NCBI RefSeq assembly: GCF_002078355.1
Contig: NZ_CP015363.1
Coordinates: 62,001-126,000, forward strand
Source of the DNA: Ferroplasma acidiphilum
Lineage (GTDB): Archaea; Thermoplasmatota; Thermoplasmata; Thermoplasmatales; Thermoplasmataceae
Length of the DNA stretch: 64,000 nucleotides
Direction of reading: 5' to 3'
Shown here piece by piece: positions 17,888 to 26,738 of the stretch (position 1 is its first letter; each line of letters opens with the position of its first letter). The position numbers and the translations under genes were made by a program. Below the pieces are notes generated by a model. The model worked only from the letters and a program-made list of their open reading frames with translations, made no database searches and had not been told where the DNA came from.

Positions 17888-18670
17888 TCATATTACTGTT
17901 TTCCCTAGAACTGCATTTATATTCTTTACCTTTGTATATAAATTCTGGAATTGCGGGACGGTAAGTTGCTGGGCTGAATCACTGAGTGCCTTTGGTGGGT
18001 CAGGATGGACTTCTATCATCAGGCCATCAGCGCCTGCGGCTGTACCACCCAGTGCCAGTGGTTCTACATATCTGTTAACCCCTGCCGGGTGGCTCGGATC
18101 TATTATCACCGGGTATTCAGTTTTTTCATGCAGGACAGGAATGGCTGAGATATCAAGTGTAAACCTTGTCGATTGTTCAAATGTCCTTATTCCACGTTCT
18201 GAAAACATAATCCTCTTATTGCCATTCATGGAAAGATACTTTGAAGATGATATCAGTTCATCAACAGTATTCCCGAACCCTCTCTTCAACAGTACCGGTT
18301 TATCGTACCTGCTAATCTTTTTAAGGAGTGAAAAATTCTGTGAATTTCTTGATCCTACCTGGAGAATATCTGCATATTCTGCAACAAGTGGCAATTCATC
18401 CATGTCCATAACCTCGGTTATAATTGCCATTCCTGTGGCATCCCTTGCCTTAGCCAGCAATTTTAGCCCTTCTTCTCCAAGGCCCTGGAAGGAATCAGGG
18501 CATGTTCTTGGTTTGAATGCGCCTCCTCTCAGCACATTGACCCCAATTTTCCTTAATTGCGTGGCAACCCTGATAATCTGTTCCTCACTTTCAACGGAGC
18601 ATGGCCCTGCTATCATGAGAAATTTATCATCTGTAAGCCTGATTTCGTCATTTATTTTTATGTCAACCAT
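17888..18670 (-). CDS. aroF: 3-deoxy-7-phosphoheptulonate synthase (AroF/AroA-beta type)
   Basis: A 260-residue type I-beta DAHP synthase, which condenses phosphoenolpyruvate and erythrose 4-phosphate at the head of the shikimate pathway. Motifs are AGPCSVESEEQI near residue 21, GGAFKPRTCPDSFQGLG near residue 50, LKRG and the metal-binding IDPSHPAG and EVHPDPPKALSD. It lacks an added regulatory domain. It is the last gene of the trp operon, placed after trpC with a GGTGG ribosome site, so tryptophan supply is tied to entry of carbon into the shikimate pathway. Confidence 0.94.
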   Translation of the reverse strand: MVDIKINDEIRLTDDKFLMIAGPCSVESEEQIIRVATQLRKIGVNVLRGGAFKPRTCPDSFQGLGEEGLKLLAKARDATGMAIITEVMDMDELPLVAEYADILQVGSRNSQNFSLLKKISRYDKPVLLKRGFGNTVDELISSSKYLSMNGNKRIMFSERGIRTFEQSTRFTLDISAIPVLHEKTEYPVIIDPSHPAGVNRYVEPLALGGTAAGADGLMIEVHPDPPKALSDSAQQLTVPQFQNLYTKVKNINAVLGKTVI

Positions 18671-18671
18671 A

Positions 18672-19385
18672 TTACCACCTTATCGTATCGCCGGAAAGTA
18701 ATGATGACCCTATGAGCAGCCCCTGGTATTTTTCTATATGGAGCTTATTTATGTTTTCATGGTTTATGCCGCTTTCCAGTACTACTGGAAGCCCGTATGA
18801 TTTAAGGTTATCATACATTTCCTCTGAGTTATCCTCCATTTTCAATGTTTTCAGGTTTCTTCTATTATATCCCAGTATTACATTCTCATCCGGGAATATG
18901 TTTTTTGCACTGGCAGGATCATGTACTTCCACCAGGGCATCCATCCCTATTTTTTTTCCATACTGCACCAGCTTTTTTATTCTGTTGTAATCAAGGAAAT
19001 CGCATATAAGCAGGAAGGCATCTCCACCTGACATATATGAGGATTTTATCATGGATTCACTGGAGATAAAATCCTTAATGAGGATTGGTTTGTTATAGCA
19101 TTGCACGGCTTCCGCATCTAACGGTGTTCCACCAAAGTATTGAGCTTCCGTTAAAATACTGATTCCAGCGATGATTCTCTGTATACCATCAAAGTATTTA
19201 AGTATGTCAGTATTTGATTTATTGCTGAAACCTGATGGTGATTTCCTCTTGTACTCAGCTATGATCCCGGGACCGTTTTGATTTTTCTCCAGGGCGTCTT
19301 TAAGGCTTATAATGCCCCTCTCCCTCATATTAAATTCCTGTAGTTTTCTTTCACTATTCTTGCTGTATATTTCATCAACTATCAT
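18672..19385 (-). CDS. trpC: Indole-3-glycerol phosphate synthase
   Basis: A 237-residue TIM-barrel enzyme that closes the indole ring. Visible motifs are IIAEYKRKSPSGF, containing a catalytic Lys, ILTEAQYFGG, PILIKDFI with the second Lys, and VLESGINHEN near the phosphate site. Its ATG overlaps the trpG stop (ATGA). Confidence 0.93.
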   Translation of the reverse strand: MIVDEIYSKNSERKLQEFNMRERGIISLKDALEKNQNGPGIIAEYKRKSPSGFSNKSNTDILKYFDGIQRIIAGISILTEAQYFGGTPLDAEAVQCYNKPILIKDFISSESMIKSSYMSGGDAFLLICDFLDYNRIKKLVQYGKKIGMDALVEVHDPASAKNIFPDENVILGYNRRNLKTLKMEDNSEEMYDNLKSYGLPVVLESGINHENINKLHIEKYQGLLIGSSLLSGDTIRW

Positions 19386-19942
19386 ATGGCATCAACAAAA
19401 TTTTTGAATATCTGCTTTCCATATTCAGAATAATAGCTCTCTGGATGGTACTGGACCCCAAAAAATCTCCCATCCTTAGAATGAAATCCCATAATCTCCC
19501 CATCTGTTTCAGAAACCGCATCCACTATGATATTGCTTCCCGGCTCCAGTACAAGTGAGTGGTAACGTATTGCAGTAAACTTTTCCGGTACGTCCCTGTA
19601 TAATGGTGAATCTCCGTGGGATATAGTGTCCGGCTGGCCATGCATCAACCTTTTTGACAGTGTAATATCAGAACCCAGATAGTATCCCAGTATCTGGTTG
19701 CCGAAGCATACTCCAAGGAATTTAGCTTCTTTATTCCTATCTATGAATTCATAAAGCCCTCCACGATCTTCACTATTCTTTGGATTTCCTGGTCCCGGAG
19801 AAATTATATATCCATCATAGGGTTCAAGGTCTGCTAAGTTATCGTTTGTCTTAATATCCACATGTATTTCAGGGGAACTTATATACTGGTATATATTATA
19901 AACAAAGGAATCGTAATTATCAATAATTAATATTTTTTTCAT
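19382..19942 (-). CDS. trpG: Anthranilate synthase glutamine amidotransferase subunit
   Basis: A 186-residue class I glutaminase that feeds ammonia to TrpE. It begins with [14 protein letters not shown], has the GPGNP oxyanion motif, the nucleophile Cys in LGVCFGNQILG, and the His-Glu pair in GVQYHPES. The ATG at 19942 is preceded by AGGTGG, so it is preferred over the GTG at 19951. It overlaps trpE by 23 bp. Confidence 0.95.
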   Translation of the reverse strand: MKKILIIDNYDSFVYNIYQYISSPEIHVDIKTNDNLADLEPYDGYIISPGPGNPKNSEDRGGLYEFIDRNKEAKFLGVCFGNQILGYYLGSDITLSKRLMHGQPDTISHGDSPLYRDVPEKFTAIRYHSLVLEPGSNIIVDAVSETDGEIMGFHSKDGRFFGVQYHPESYYSEYGKQIFKNFVDAI

Positions 19943-21071
19943 ATAAACCACCTGTTACAGTTAAAATCTTTGAGTACATCTCTGCAATCTCACTGGAGGG
20001 GACAGAATCCTTAACTATTCCAGCACCTGCCTGTGTATAGTTTTCATTTTTTGATTTGAAAAGGCTTCTGATTAAAAGGGCAAGGTCCATCCCATTATTT
20101 CCTATTATTCCGAGTGCCCCTGCATATGCACCCCTCGGCATATCTTCATATCCATTGATCAGGGTTATAGCTTTTTTTTTCGGTGCCCCGCTTACTGTTC
20201 CAGCAGGGAATACCGACCGTAAAATATTTCCCGGTGCATACTCTTCAAGTTTTCCTGATACCGTGCTTACTATATGCATTACACTGGCAAATTTCCTTAT
20301 TTCCATTGAACTTAATACATCAACCGATCCGGGATAGCATATTCTTCCAAGGTCATTTCTTGCAAGGTCAACAAGCATCCTGTGTTCTAAAAGCTCCTTC
20401 TGGTCATTTTTCAGGTCATTTTCAAGGTCTTTATCTTCAGATTCTGATTTGCCCCTTTTCCTCGTGCCAGCCACCGGATATATGGTTATTGTCCCGTTTT
20501 GAACTGAAAGTAGGTTTTCCGGTGAGCTTCCTATTACCTCAAGGTCACCGAATTTATAATAATAAACATAGAGTGATTTATCATTTTTCAGGAATTTTTT
20601 TGCCACATATAATGGGTCATAATTATCAAGGTCAAATCTCCTGGACAATACAATCTGGAGAAGATCGCCATTTTTTATCCTTTTTATTGCATCTCCTATT
20701 TTTCCCTCCAGCTCATTATCATCGAGGACACCATTTGCTATGGTTGTCTGTTCTTTTTCCCTGATATATGTACCGCTAAATTCCTCTTCCGGTATTATGT
20801 AGGAAACCTCTGGCCATGAAGATCTCTTCAATTTAATATCTGGATATATATCATCAATGAAGTCGTATGATACAATCACCGGAATATTTTTTCCAGATTT
20901 TATTATCCCAGCAAACTCATTGTTCATATGGTTGATGGCATCATTGTATACATTTACCGGTTCCTCGCCAGAAACAAAAAGCGTTTCGGTTCCAGTACGC
21001 CTTTCATCATCAAATTTGCAGAAATATGCAAAGTTTTTTCCTTTGAATTCATTGATTCTGTCTAACAGCAT
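19920..21071 (-). CDS. trpE: Anthranilate synthase component I
   Basis: About 383 residues, short for TrpE. It makes anthranilate from chorismate. The chorismate-binding half is clear: [44 protein letters not shown] and [14 protein letters not shown]. The small size comes from a reduced N-terminal domain. The ATG at 21071 follows GGTGAG; a longer start at 21101 is possible. The start overlaps the end of trpF by 23 bp. Confidence 0.94.
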   Translation of the reverse strand: MLLDRINEFKGKNFAYFCKFDDERRTGTETLFVSGEEPVNVYNDAINHMNNEFAGIIKSGKNIPVIVSYDFIDDIYPDIKLKRSSWPEVSYIIPEEEFSGTYIREKEQTTIANGVLDDNELEGKIGDAIKRIKNGDLLQIVLSRRFDLDNYDPLYVAKKFLKNDKSLYVYYYKFGDLEVIGSSPENLLSVQNGTITIYPVAGTRKRGKSESEDKDLENDLKNDQKELLEHRMLVDLARNDLGRICYPGSVDVLSSMEIRKFASVMHIVSTVSGKLEEYAPGNILRSVFPAGTVSGAPKKKAITLINGYEDMPRGAYAGALGIIGNNGMDLALLIRSLFKSKNENYTQAGAGIVKDSVPSSEIAEMYSKILTVTGGLYEKNINY

Positions 21072-21648
21072 AATACTCACCAATTTTATTGAAAAACTCA
21101 TCTATTTTTTTAAATGATTTTTTGCCTGTGTACTCTTCCAGAGAACTGCTTACATCAACAAGATACGGATCTGTTGCAAGAAGCTTCTGCACATTGTTTG
21201 AATCAATTTTTCCTGCTATTCCCAACCTGTCTCCGGGCAATTCCTTTACCTGGTCTATCCTGTTTATAATCCCGGACCTGTCCTCAAGAAGTATGATTTC
21301 AGCGCCGGACTTCATGTGTGAATCCACCTTATCAGCTATTCCATCCACATGGAAATCTATAACAGAGATAATTTTCTTATTAAATGCCTTTTTAGCTGCA
21401 ATAATATCTTCTTCCGAATGGTTGAAATGGAGCTGAATGTAATCCTCATAACCTGAATGTTCAGGCATAGATGTGTATACACCGGCAACAGGGGTAGAAG
21501 GGTATTTTGTTTTTATCTCCCTTATCAACGCCTGGCTTCCATGCCGCCCGACTTCAGGGTCCAGTATAACACCGATTAAATCTGCACCCATTTTGATTGC
21601 ATATTCAGCATCTTCAATTCTGGTTATGCCGCAAACTTTTACTTTCAT
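21049..21648 (-). CDS. trpF: Phosphoribosylanthranilate isomerase
   Basis: About 199 residues. It isomerises phosphoribosylanthranilate. The N-terminus VKVCGITRIEDAEYA holds the catalytic Cys, GVILDPEVGRHGS follows, and the C-terminal part reads GIAGKIDSNNV and VDVSSSLEE with the acid residue. The ATG at 21648 has GGAGGT 6 bp before it and overlaps the trpD stop as ATGA; the ATG at 21654 lacks spacing to that site. Confidence 0.92.
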   Translation of the reverse strand: MKVKVCGITRIEDAEYAIKMGADLIGVILDPEVGRHGSQALIREIKTKYPSTPVAGVYTSMPEHSGYEDYIQLHFNHSEEDIIAAKKAFNKKIISVIDFHVDGIADKVDSHMKSGAEIILLEDRSGIINRIDQVKELPGDRLGIAGKIDSNNVQKLLATDPYLVDVSSSLEEYTGKKSFKKIDEFFNKIGEYYAVRQNQ

Positions 21649-22619
21649 CTGCATACCTCCTTTAATTTTTCAATGGCCTTCCCCCTCTGTATAAAATCAA
21701 CGGAAAGATCGTATGCTTCTTCAAAACTGTCTGCTTTCTGGTTTAAAAGTACAGCCGGCAAAGCGTTAATGGCAATAAATTCCATGACATTCTTATTTCT
21801 CCCTGAAAGCCCATCCAGCAGCATTTCAAAACTTTTTATGGAATCAGTGGTGGAAACATCCTCAGGGTTTATGCTATGCCCTATCAGTTTTTCAGGGTCT
21901 ATTGTAATTTTATCCAAATGGCCATCCACCCTGTACAGTGTACTTTTGCTGGAGGGAGATATCTCATCCATGCCATCTGAGCCATGCACGATAAAACCTT
22001 TCTTTTTCTCTTCTTTTATTACCTTTGCATATAATTCTGCCAGATCTTCACTGTATGTTCCAAGAACAACACGGGCTGGATTAAGCGGGTTTGTCAGGGG
22101 CCCGAGTATATTGAACACAGTTCTGAAACTGATCTGTTTCCTGGCTGCTGAAAATTTTGCAAAACTTTTGTTATACTCTGGAGCTAGAATATATACATAA
22201 TTTTTCCTTGATATATTTTCAATAATTGTGTTTTTATCCATTTTAAAATTATAATTCATATATTTCATGAAGTCAGCACTGCCATGGTGCCCGGTGACCC
22301 CAAAATTTCCATGTTTGGCTGTTTTAATTCCCATGGATGCAAGCAATATGCTCACTCCTGTGCTTACATTGACAGTATTTTTTCCATCACCGCCTGTCCC
22401 TACCACATCTGTTAATTCAGGATAATTTAAGTTTAACGATGAAAGTTCCCTCAATGCCATGGCAAATCCAGCAATCTCTGCAGGTGTTTCACCTCTATTG
22501 TGGATATCTGTAAGAAATGAAATTTTTGCAGAATCAGGGCTGTCTACAAGTTCCATCATGGTATCCCTTGCTTTTATTATCTCATTTCCTGTTGCGGCAT
22601 AGTTGATATCATTATTCAT
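21645..22619 (-). CDS. trpD: Anthranilate phosphoribosyltransferase
   Basis: About 324 residues. It adds phosphoribosyl to anthranilate. The PRPP site reads VVGTGGDGKNTVNVSTGVS, followed by KHGNFGVTGHHGSADFM and the FNILGPLTNPLNPA block. The ATG at 22619 follows GAGGGGTG and is preferred over the GTG at 22628. It overlaps trpA by 8 bp. Confidence 0.95.
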   Translation of the reverse strand: MNNDINYAATGNEIIKARDTMMELVDSPDSAKISFLTDIHNRGETPAEIAGFAMALRELSSLNLNYPELTDVVGTGGDGKNTVNVSTGVSILLASMGIKTAKHGNFGVTGHHGSADFMKYMNYNFKMDKNTIIENISRKNYVYILAPEYNKSFAKFSAARKQISFRTVFNILGPLTNPLNPARVVLGTYSEDLAELYAKVIKEEKKKGFIVHGSDGMDEISPSSKSTLYRVDGHLDKITIDPEKLIGHSINPEDVSTTDSIKSFEMLLDGLSGRNKNVMEFIAINALPAVLLNQKADSFEEAYDLSVDFIQRGKAIEKLKEVCR

Positions 22620-23346
22620 CAAGCACACCCCTCATTTTATTGATATAGTCTATAAATCCATTCTCGTCGCCTGCTTCTGTCATCTTAATAAGGTAAGTTC
22701 CTATGGCTACTCCTGACCCTCCATTTTTCATAAGGTTTCTAATATCATCATCCGTTTTAATTCCGAATCCGTATGTAATTTCCCTGCCTGGAAGCAATTC
22801 ATTAATTCTCTCTGTTGTATAGTCAAGTTCGTAGGGTATATCAATGCCAGTGGAAGGCTGGAGGCCGTAGTAAATCCATGATTTTGTCATGGAAGACACA
22901 TTCTTTATTATGGAGTCCGGAGTAGATGGTGAAAAAAATGGTATATATTCGAAACCACGATCGTTCAATTTATTAATTATTTCCTTGCCTTCACTGTAAT
23001 AATCAATAATCAGGTCAGGTATTATTATTCCTGAAAAATTTCTTTTCTGGAGGTAATCAATGAAATCATCAAATCGAGCCTTTATGTCAGAATAATAGGA
23101 TAAGGAATACATTTTTACATGGTTTTTATGGAAGTAGTCAAAATATTTCTTATAAAAATCATCTGAGAAATTTATGTTGCCAACATTATGTGTTTTTCTT
23201 ATAACAGGCCCATCATATCTCGGGTCATTCGAGGGAAAACCGAATTCAATATAATTTATTTTATCAACCGGGATGAGGTCAAGAAAATGTGAAAGTGTTT
23301 CATTATCCGGATATCCAAGTGTAAAATATGGTATAAGGTTCTTCAT
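22612..23346 (-). CDS. trpA: Tryptophan synthase alpha subunit
   Basis: A 244-residue TIM barrel that splits indole-3-glycerol phosphate. It has [10 protein letters not shown] at the N-terminus, [17 protein letters not shown] with the catalytic Glu, IIPDL with the catalytic Asp, [12 protein letters not shown] and [10 protein letters not shown] at the phosphate site. At 244 residues it is a little shorter than usual. ATGA overlap with trpB. Confidence 0.94.
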   Translation of the reverse strand: MKNLIPYFTLGYPDNETLSHFLDLIPVDKINYIEFGFPSNDPRYDGPVIRKTHNVGNINFSDDFYKKYFDYFHKNHVKMYSLSYYSDIKARFDDFIDYLQKRNFSGIIIPDLIIDYYSEGKEIINKLNDRGFEYIPFFSPSTPDSIIKNVSSMTKSWIYYGLQPSTGIDIPYELDYTTERINELLPGREITYGFGIKTDDDIRNLMKNGGSGVAIGTYLIKMTEAGDENGFIDYINKMRGVLDE

Positions 23347-24584
23347 TTTTTCTCACCGAATATTGAAAGGTCCAGATACCCATGTCCGCTGACATTGACA
23401 ACGATAGTTTTTTTCTCATTTATATGGGCTTTTACATACTTTATCGCGCTTGCAATTGCGTGCCCAGATTCAGGTGCAGCAATTATCCCCTGTGTATTTG
23501 CAAACGTTCTTAAAGCTTCTTTTACCTCTTCCTCAGTGACCTCATCGCTTTTAATTCTGCCTTTATTGATCAGAAGTGATAGTGATGGTGATGCACCATG
23601 GTATCTCAGTCCTCCAGCATAAATTGTAGGTGGCACAAAATCCGCACCCAGTGAATACATTCTTACCTGTGGCAGAATGCCTGCAGAATCCATAAGGTCA
23701 TATTTATAATCACCTTTGGAAAACTTCGGTACTTCATTTGCGGTAGTTGCTATTATCTCTGTATCATCCCCATCAGGTATAAATGGGAATGTAAAACCAC
23801 CGAAATTGCTTCCTCCCCCTACACATCCTATCAATACATCTGCATGCTCTCCAATGAGTTCAAGCTGTTTCTTCGTTTCCTGGCCTATAACACTCTGGTG
23901 TGTAAGTGATACATTCATTACACTGGCAACCATATATCTGTAATCATTATCAAGTGCATATTCCACTGCTTCGCTAATTCCAATTCCTAGAGTTCCCGGC
24001 GTGTCCGGATGTTCTTTTAATATTTTCCTTCCGTATGCAGTTAAAGTAGAAGGGCTAGCCACAACATTTCCATTATAAAGGTTCATAACGGTTTTTCTCA
24101 ATGGTTTCTGCTCAAAACTAATTTTTACCATAAAAATCTGTGAAGGAAGCCCGTAGAGTGATGCTGCAAGTGCAGTTGCTGATCCCCATTGCCCGGCACC
24201 TGTTTCTGTGGTAACTCCTTTTACTCCTTCCTTCATAGCATAATATGCCTGTGGTATGGCTGTATTTATTTTATGGGAACCTGTAGCAGTAGCCCCTTCG
24301 TATTTATAGTATATTTTTCCGGAATAGCCAAGTTTTTTTTCAAGATTCTTGGCTCTTATGAGAGGTGTAGGTCTACCTATCTGTTCATATGCTTCCATTA
24401 CCTCATCGGGAATTTTTTCATATCTTTTGAATGTAAATTCCTGTTTCAAAACTTCCTTTGGCAAAATTTTATTGAGCAAATTGATTGATGATATATCACT
24501 CTTTGAATCCCTTGGTGGTGCCAGGGGTTCTGGAAGGTCAGGAACTACATTGTACCAGTTATCAGGTATTATTTCTTTATTCAT
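23343..24584 (-). CDS. trpB: Tryptophan synthase beta chain, TrpB2 type
   Basis: About 413 residues. It joins indole and serine with PLP. The PLP lysine is Lys105 in [21 protein letters not shown] and the Gly-rich [11 protein letters not shown] follow. The long N-terminus with [13 protein letters not shown] and the RPTPL start of the core mark the TrpB2 class. TrpB2 enzymes often act alone on free indole or phosphoserine, yet here the gene is the only trpB and is coupled to trpA, so it should serve as the partner subunit. The ATG at 24584 is preferred over a longer start at 24617 because of a TATA box at 24618-24625. Confidence 0.93.
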   Translation of the reverse strand: MNKEIIPDNWYNVVPDLPEPLAPPRDSKSDISSINLLNKILPKEVLKQEFTFKRYEKIPDEVMEAYEQIGRPTPLIRAKNLEKKLGYSGKIYYKYEGATATGSHKINTAIPQAYYAMKEGVKGVTTETGAGQWGSATALAASLYGLPSQIFMVKISFEQKPLRKTVMNLYNGNVVASPSTLTAYGRKILKEHPDTPGTLGIGISEAVEYALDNDYRYMVASVMNVSLTHQSVIGQETKKQLELIGEHADVLIGCVGGGSNFGGFTFPFIPDGDDTEIIATTANEVPKFSKGDYKYDLMDSAGILPQVRMYSLGADFVPPTIYAGGLRYHGASPSLSLLINKGRIKSDEVTEEEVKEALRTFANTQGIIAAPESGHAIASAIKYVKAHINEKKTIVVNVSGHGYLDLSIFGEKK

Positions 24585-24617
24585 TGCTGTTATCATAATC
24601 TGTATATTAATACACAT

Positions 24618-24625
24618 TATTTAAA
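24618..24625 (-). promoter_or_regulatory. TATA box of the trp operon
   Basis: TTTAAATA on the minus strand, about 37 bp before the trpB ATG at 24584. It predicts a start near 24595 and a leader of about 10 nt, too short for an attenuator peptide. Confidence 0.5.
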
Positions 24626-24790
24626 CATTATTGATTATTATTATTGTGTAAATATAAATTATATATACAATTCTATAGAAATGCAGGAAACATGACATAC
24701 AGGCAATTTATTCAAAAAAGATATGTAGCATAGTTTTTCCGTTAAATAACCAATGTTATAATATTATATTTTAGTGCGTGATATGGCATT

Positions 24791-25441
24791 ATGGAACCTG
24801 AGATATTTATAAATTTTAAACATTATAACAATGCTGTTGGAACCAATTCGGAAAAACTTTTAGCTGATTTTAAGTCAATAAAAAATCAAGACAGTCTCTA
24901 CTATTGCGTGGCAGAGACAGACCTATACCTTCAAAAATCATTCCCTGAATTGCACATTTATGGCCAGCATGTAGATTCAAATGGATATGGTGCATTTACA
25001 GGTTCAGTTTCTATGGAATCCTTGCTTGACCTGGGTGTTAAAGGATCGCTTCTGAACCATTCTGAAAAAAGGGTTGATAGTTCAATAATCGAGTCTATAG
25101 TTAAAAAATCAAAAGAATTGGGTTTTAAAATCATACTCTGCGTGGAGAACCTCGATGAAGCTGAAAAATATTCCAAACTGGAACCAGCATATATAGCATA
25201 CGAACCCCCTGAACTTATTGGCGGAGACATATCTGTTTCAACGGCCAGGCCGGAAATAATAGGACAGGCAGCAGAGATATGCAAAGGTAGAACAAAACTG
25301 CTTGTGGGTGCAGGCGTGAAAACAAAGGAGGATGTAGATACATCTATGGCTCTGGGAGCTGCTGGAGTTCTAATTGCTTCAGGAATTATTAAAAATGCGA
25401 AACCAATAAATAGGTTAGTTTCATTAATGGGTAATAGGTAA
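24791..25441 (+). CDS. tpiA: Triosephosphate isomerase, archaeal type
   Basis: A 216-residue archaeal TIM, shorter than the bacterial form of about 250. It interconverts dihydroxyacetone phosphate and glyceraldehyde 3-phosphate. Visible are NFKHYN with the catalytic Lys, LLNHSEKR with the catalytic His, AYEPPELIGG with the catalytic Glu and loop 6 region, and GAGVKTKEDV at the phosphate site. The next gene begins 4 bp downstream, so they are probably co-transcribed. Confidence 0.95.
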   Translation: MEPEIFINFKHYNNAVGTNSEKLLADFKSIKNQDSLYYCVAETDLYLQKSFPELHIYGQHVDSNGYGAFTGSVSMESLLDLGVKGSLLNHSEKRVDSSIIESIVKKSKELGFKIILCVENLDEAEKYSKLEPAYIAYEPPELIGGDISVSTARPEIIGQAAEICKGRTKLLVGAGVKTKEDVDTSMALGAAGVLIASGIIKNAKPINRLVSLMGNR

Positions 25442-25445
25442 ATTT

Positions 25446-26126
25446 ATGGCAAATCCCGGTCAAAATCCACGGCAAAATCCCAAAAAAAATGAAGAACCAT
25501 TGTTTGAGGAACCGAAATTCGATAAAAGGCAGTACCTCACATATGAGAGGGAAAGGGCAAAAGCTATAATATCCGTCTTTATAACAGGAGCGTTAATAGG
25601 GCTTCTTTCCGGGGAACTTGAAATTTATGGATACTGGTATATTTCAATAATACTAATTATAGTAGTTATATACTTCCTGAGGAGTATTATAACATTATTC
25701 AAAATAGCGATACCGAAACAGACAACACATAAATTATTAATGTACCTTGAGTTGATTATTACATGGCTGGTATTCTGGATAATCGCCCTGAACCCACCAT
25801 TACATGTTGTTTCGGGCCCTGAGGTAATAGACCTCGAATATATGCATAATGGGAACTGGACTAAATTAAGTGAAACTGATAAACAATACGAACTTTTAGG
25901 AGGACACAGTTTCCAGTTAAGATACTTCACCAACTATAAGTACAATATAACCGGCATAACAATACAGGAACATGGGAAACTTATAAACAATACATATGAT
26001 CGTAGTACGGGATATGTGTCCTTTAACTTAACGGCGCCTACAGCCAAGTCAACCGAATCTATTAACATCACTGAAAATTCACGTGTAACAACCCATGAAA
26101 CTATAACGTTCTTAGGTATATCTTAA
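25446..26126 (+). CDS. Hypothetical membrane protein with extracytoplasmic domain
   Basis: A 226-residue protein. The first 40 residues are hydrophilic and rich in Asn, Pro and Glu. Three hydrophobic segments follow (about 40-55, 62-82 and 96-117), then an outer beta-rich domain with several N-x-S/T sites (GNWTKL, YKYNITG, NNTYD, SINITENS). No family is recognised. It follows tpiA by 4 bp. Confidence 0.7.
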   Translation: MANPGQNPRQNPKKNEEPLFEEPKFDKRQYLTYERERAKAIISVFITGALIGLLSGELEIYGYWYISIILIIVVIYFLRSIITLFKIAIPKQTTHKLLMYLELIITWLVFWIIALNPPLHVVSGPEVIDLEYMHNGNWTKLSETDKQYELLGGHSFQLRYFTNYKYNITGITIQEHGKLINNTYDRSTGYVSFNLTAPTAKSTESINITENSRVTTHETITFLGIS

Positions 26127-26185
26127 TAATATTAATTGTGGTTAAAATAGAAAAATAAATAAATACATTTGCCCTTATGGATTAA

Positions 26186-26258
26186 GCAGGTGTGGTGTAG
26201 CCTGGTAGCACGGAAGCCTTCCAAGCTTTCGACTCGGGTTCAAATCCCGGCACCTGCA
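26186..26258 (+). tRNA. tRNA-Gly (TCC)
   Basis: A 73-nt cloverleaf. The acceptor stem GCAGGTG pairs with CACCTGC; the anticodon stem GAAGC/GCTTT holds the loop CTTCCAA with anticodon TCC; the T arm is GGGTTCAAATCCC. The discriminator base is A and CCA is not encoded. A T-run just after position 26258 could end transcription. No intron. Confidence 0.96.
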
Positions 26259-26310
26259 TTTTTATAGATATCCAGTCTTTTTTCATTGTAAATAAAAAAA
26301 TAAAACTTTC

Positions 26311-26646
26311 TTATAATTGGAGATAAAAATATCCCTCAGCCTGTTTCCTTACAATTTCCTCTACCGCAGCTGTAACTATGCCAATTCCAGATCCTTTATC
26401 CACATCATCTTCGCTCAACTTCATTTCTTTCAGCGTGTTTTTGCATGCATTTATCTTAACGCCTGAATCTATAATTTCTTTGATTTTCGGCATAAATTCA
26501 TCCCCTTTAAGCAAAGCTTTAACTGCAGACCTGTTAAATACAACTTCTATGTTGGCATCAGGCATAGAATTCTTCAAGTTTCCAATTTGCTTTAAAATTG
26601 TCTTCATAATGGAATAATCATTCCCGCAAACTATAACATTGTACAT
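26311..26646 (-). CDS. DsrE/DsrF-like family protein
   Basis: A 111-residue protein of the DsrE-like family (COG1416 type). It shows the strand-helix pattern of the fold: IEVVFNRSAVKALLKGDE, INACKNTLKEMKLSEDDV with a conserved Cys, then GIGIVTAAVEEIVRKQAEGYFYLQL at the end. DsrE proteins carry sulfur, but single members like this have no proven role. It is flanked by tRNA-Gly and thrS on the other strand. Confidence 0.8.
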   Translation of the reverse strand: MYNVIVCGNDYSIMKTILKQIGNLKNSMPDANIEVVFNRSAVKALLKGDEFMPKIKEIIDSGVKINACKNTLKEMKLSEDDVDKGSGIGIVTAAVEEIVRKQAEGYFYLQL

Positions 26647-26738
26647 ATATAAAAATTACATTACCGTATTTACCTTTTATTATTGAAAATAGCAGGAGAG
26701 TAAAAATAAATTAATATACGTATGAAATATTGCATATA

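Noticed and set aside
20183-20764. A 193-codon open frame on the plus strand across trpE
   Set aside because: It lies wholly antisense to conserved trpE and shows no family pattern.
24585-24790. trp attenuator or leader peptide before trpB
   Set aside because: The likely transcript start leaves about 10 nt of leader, and no Trp-rich short frame or paired hairpins are present.
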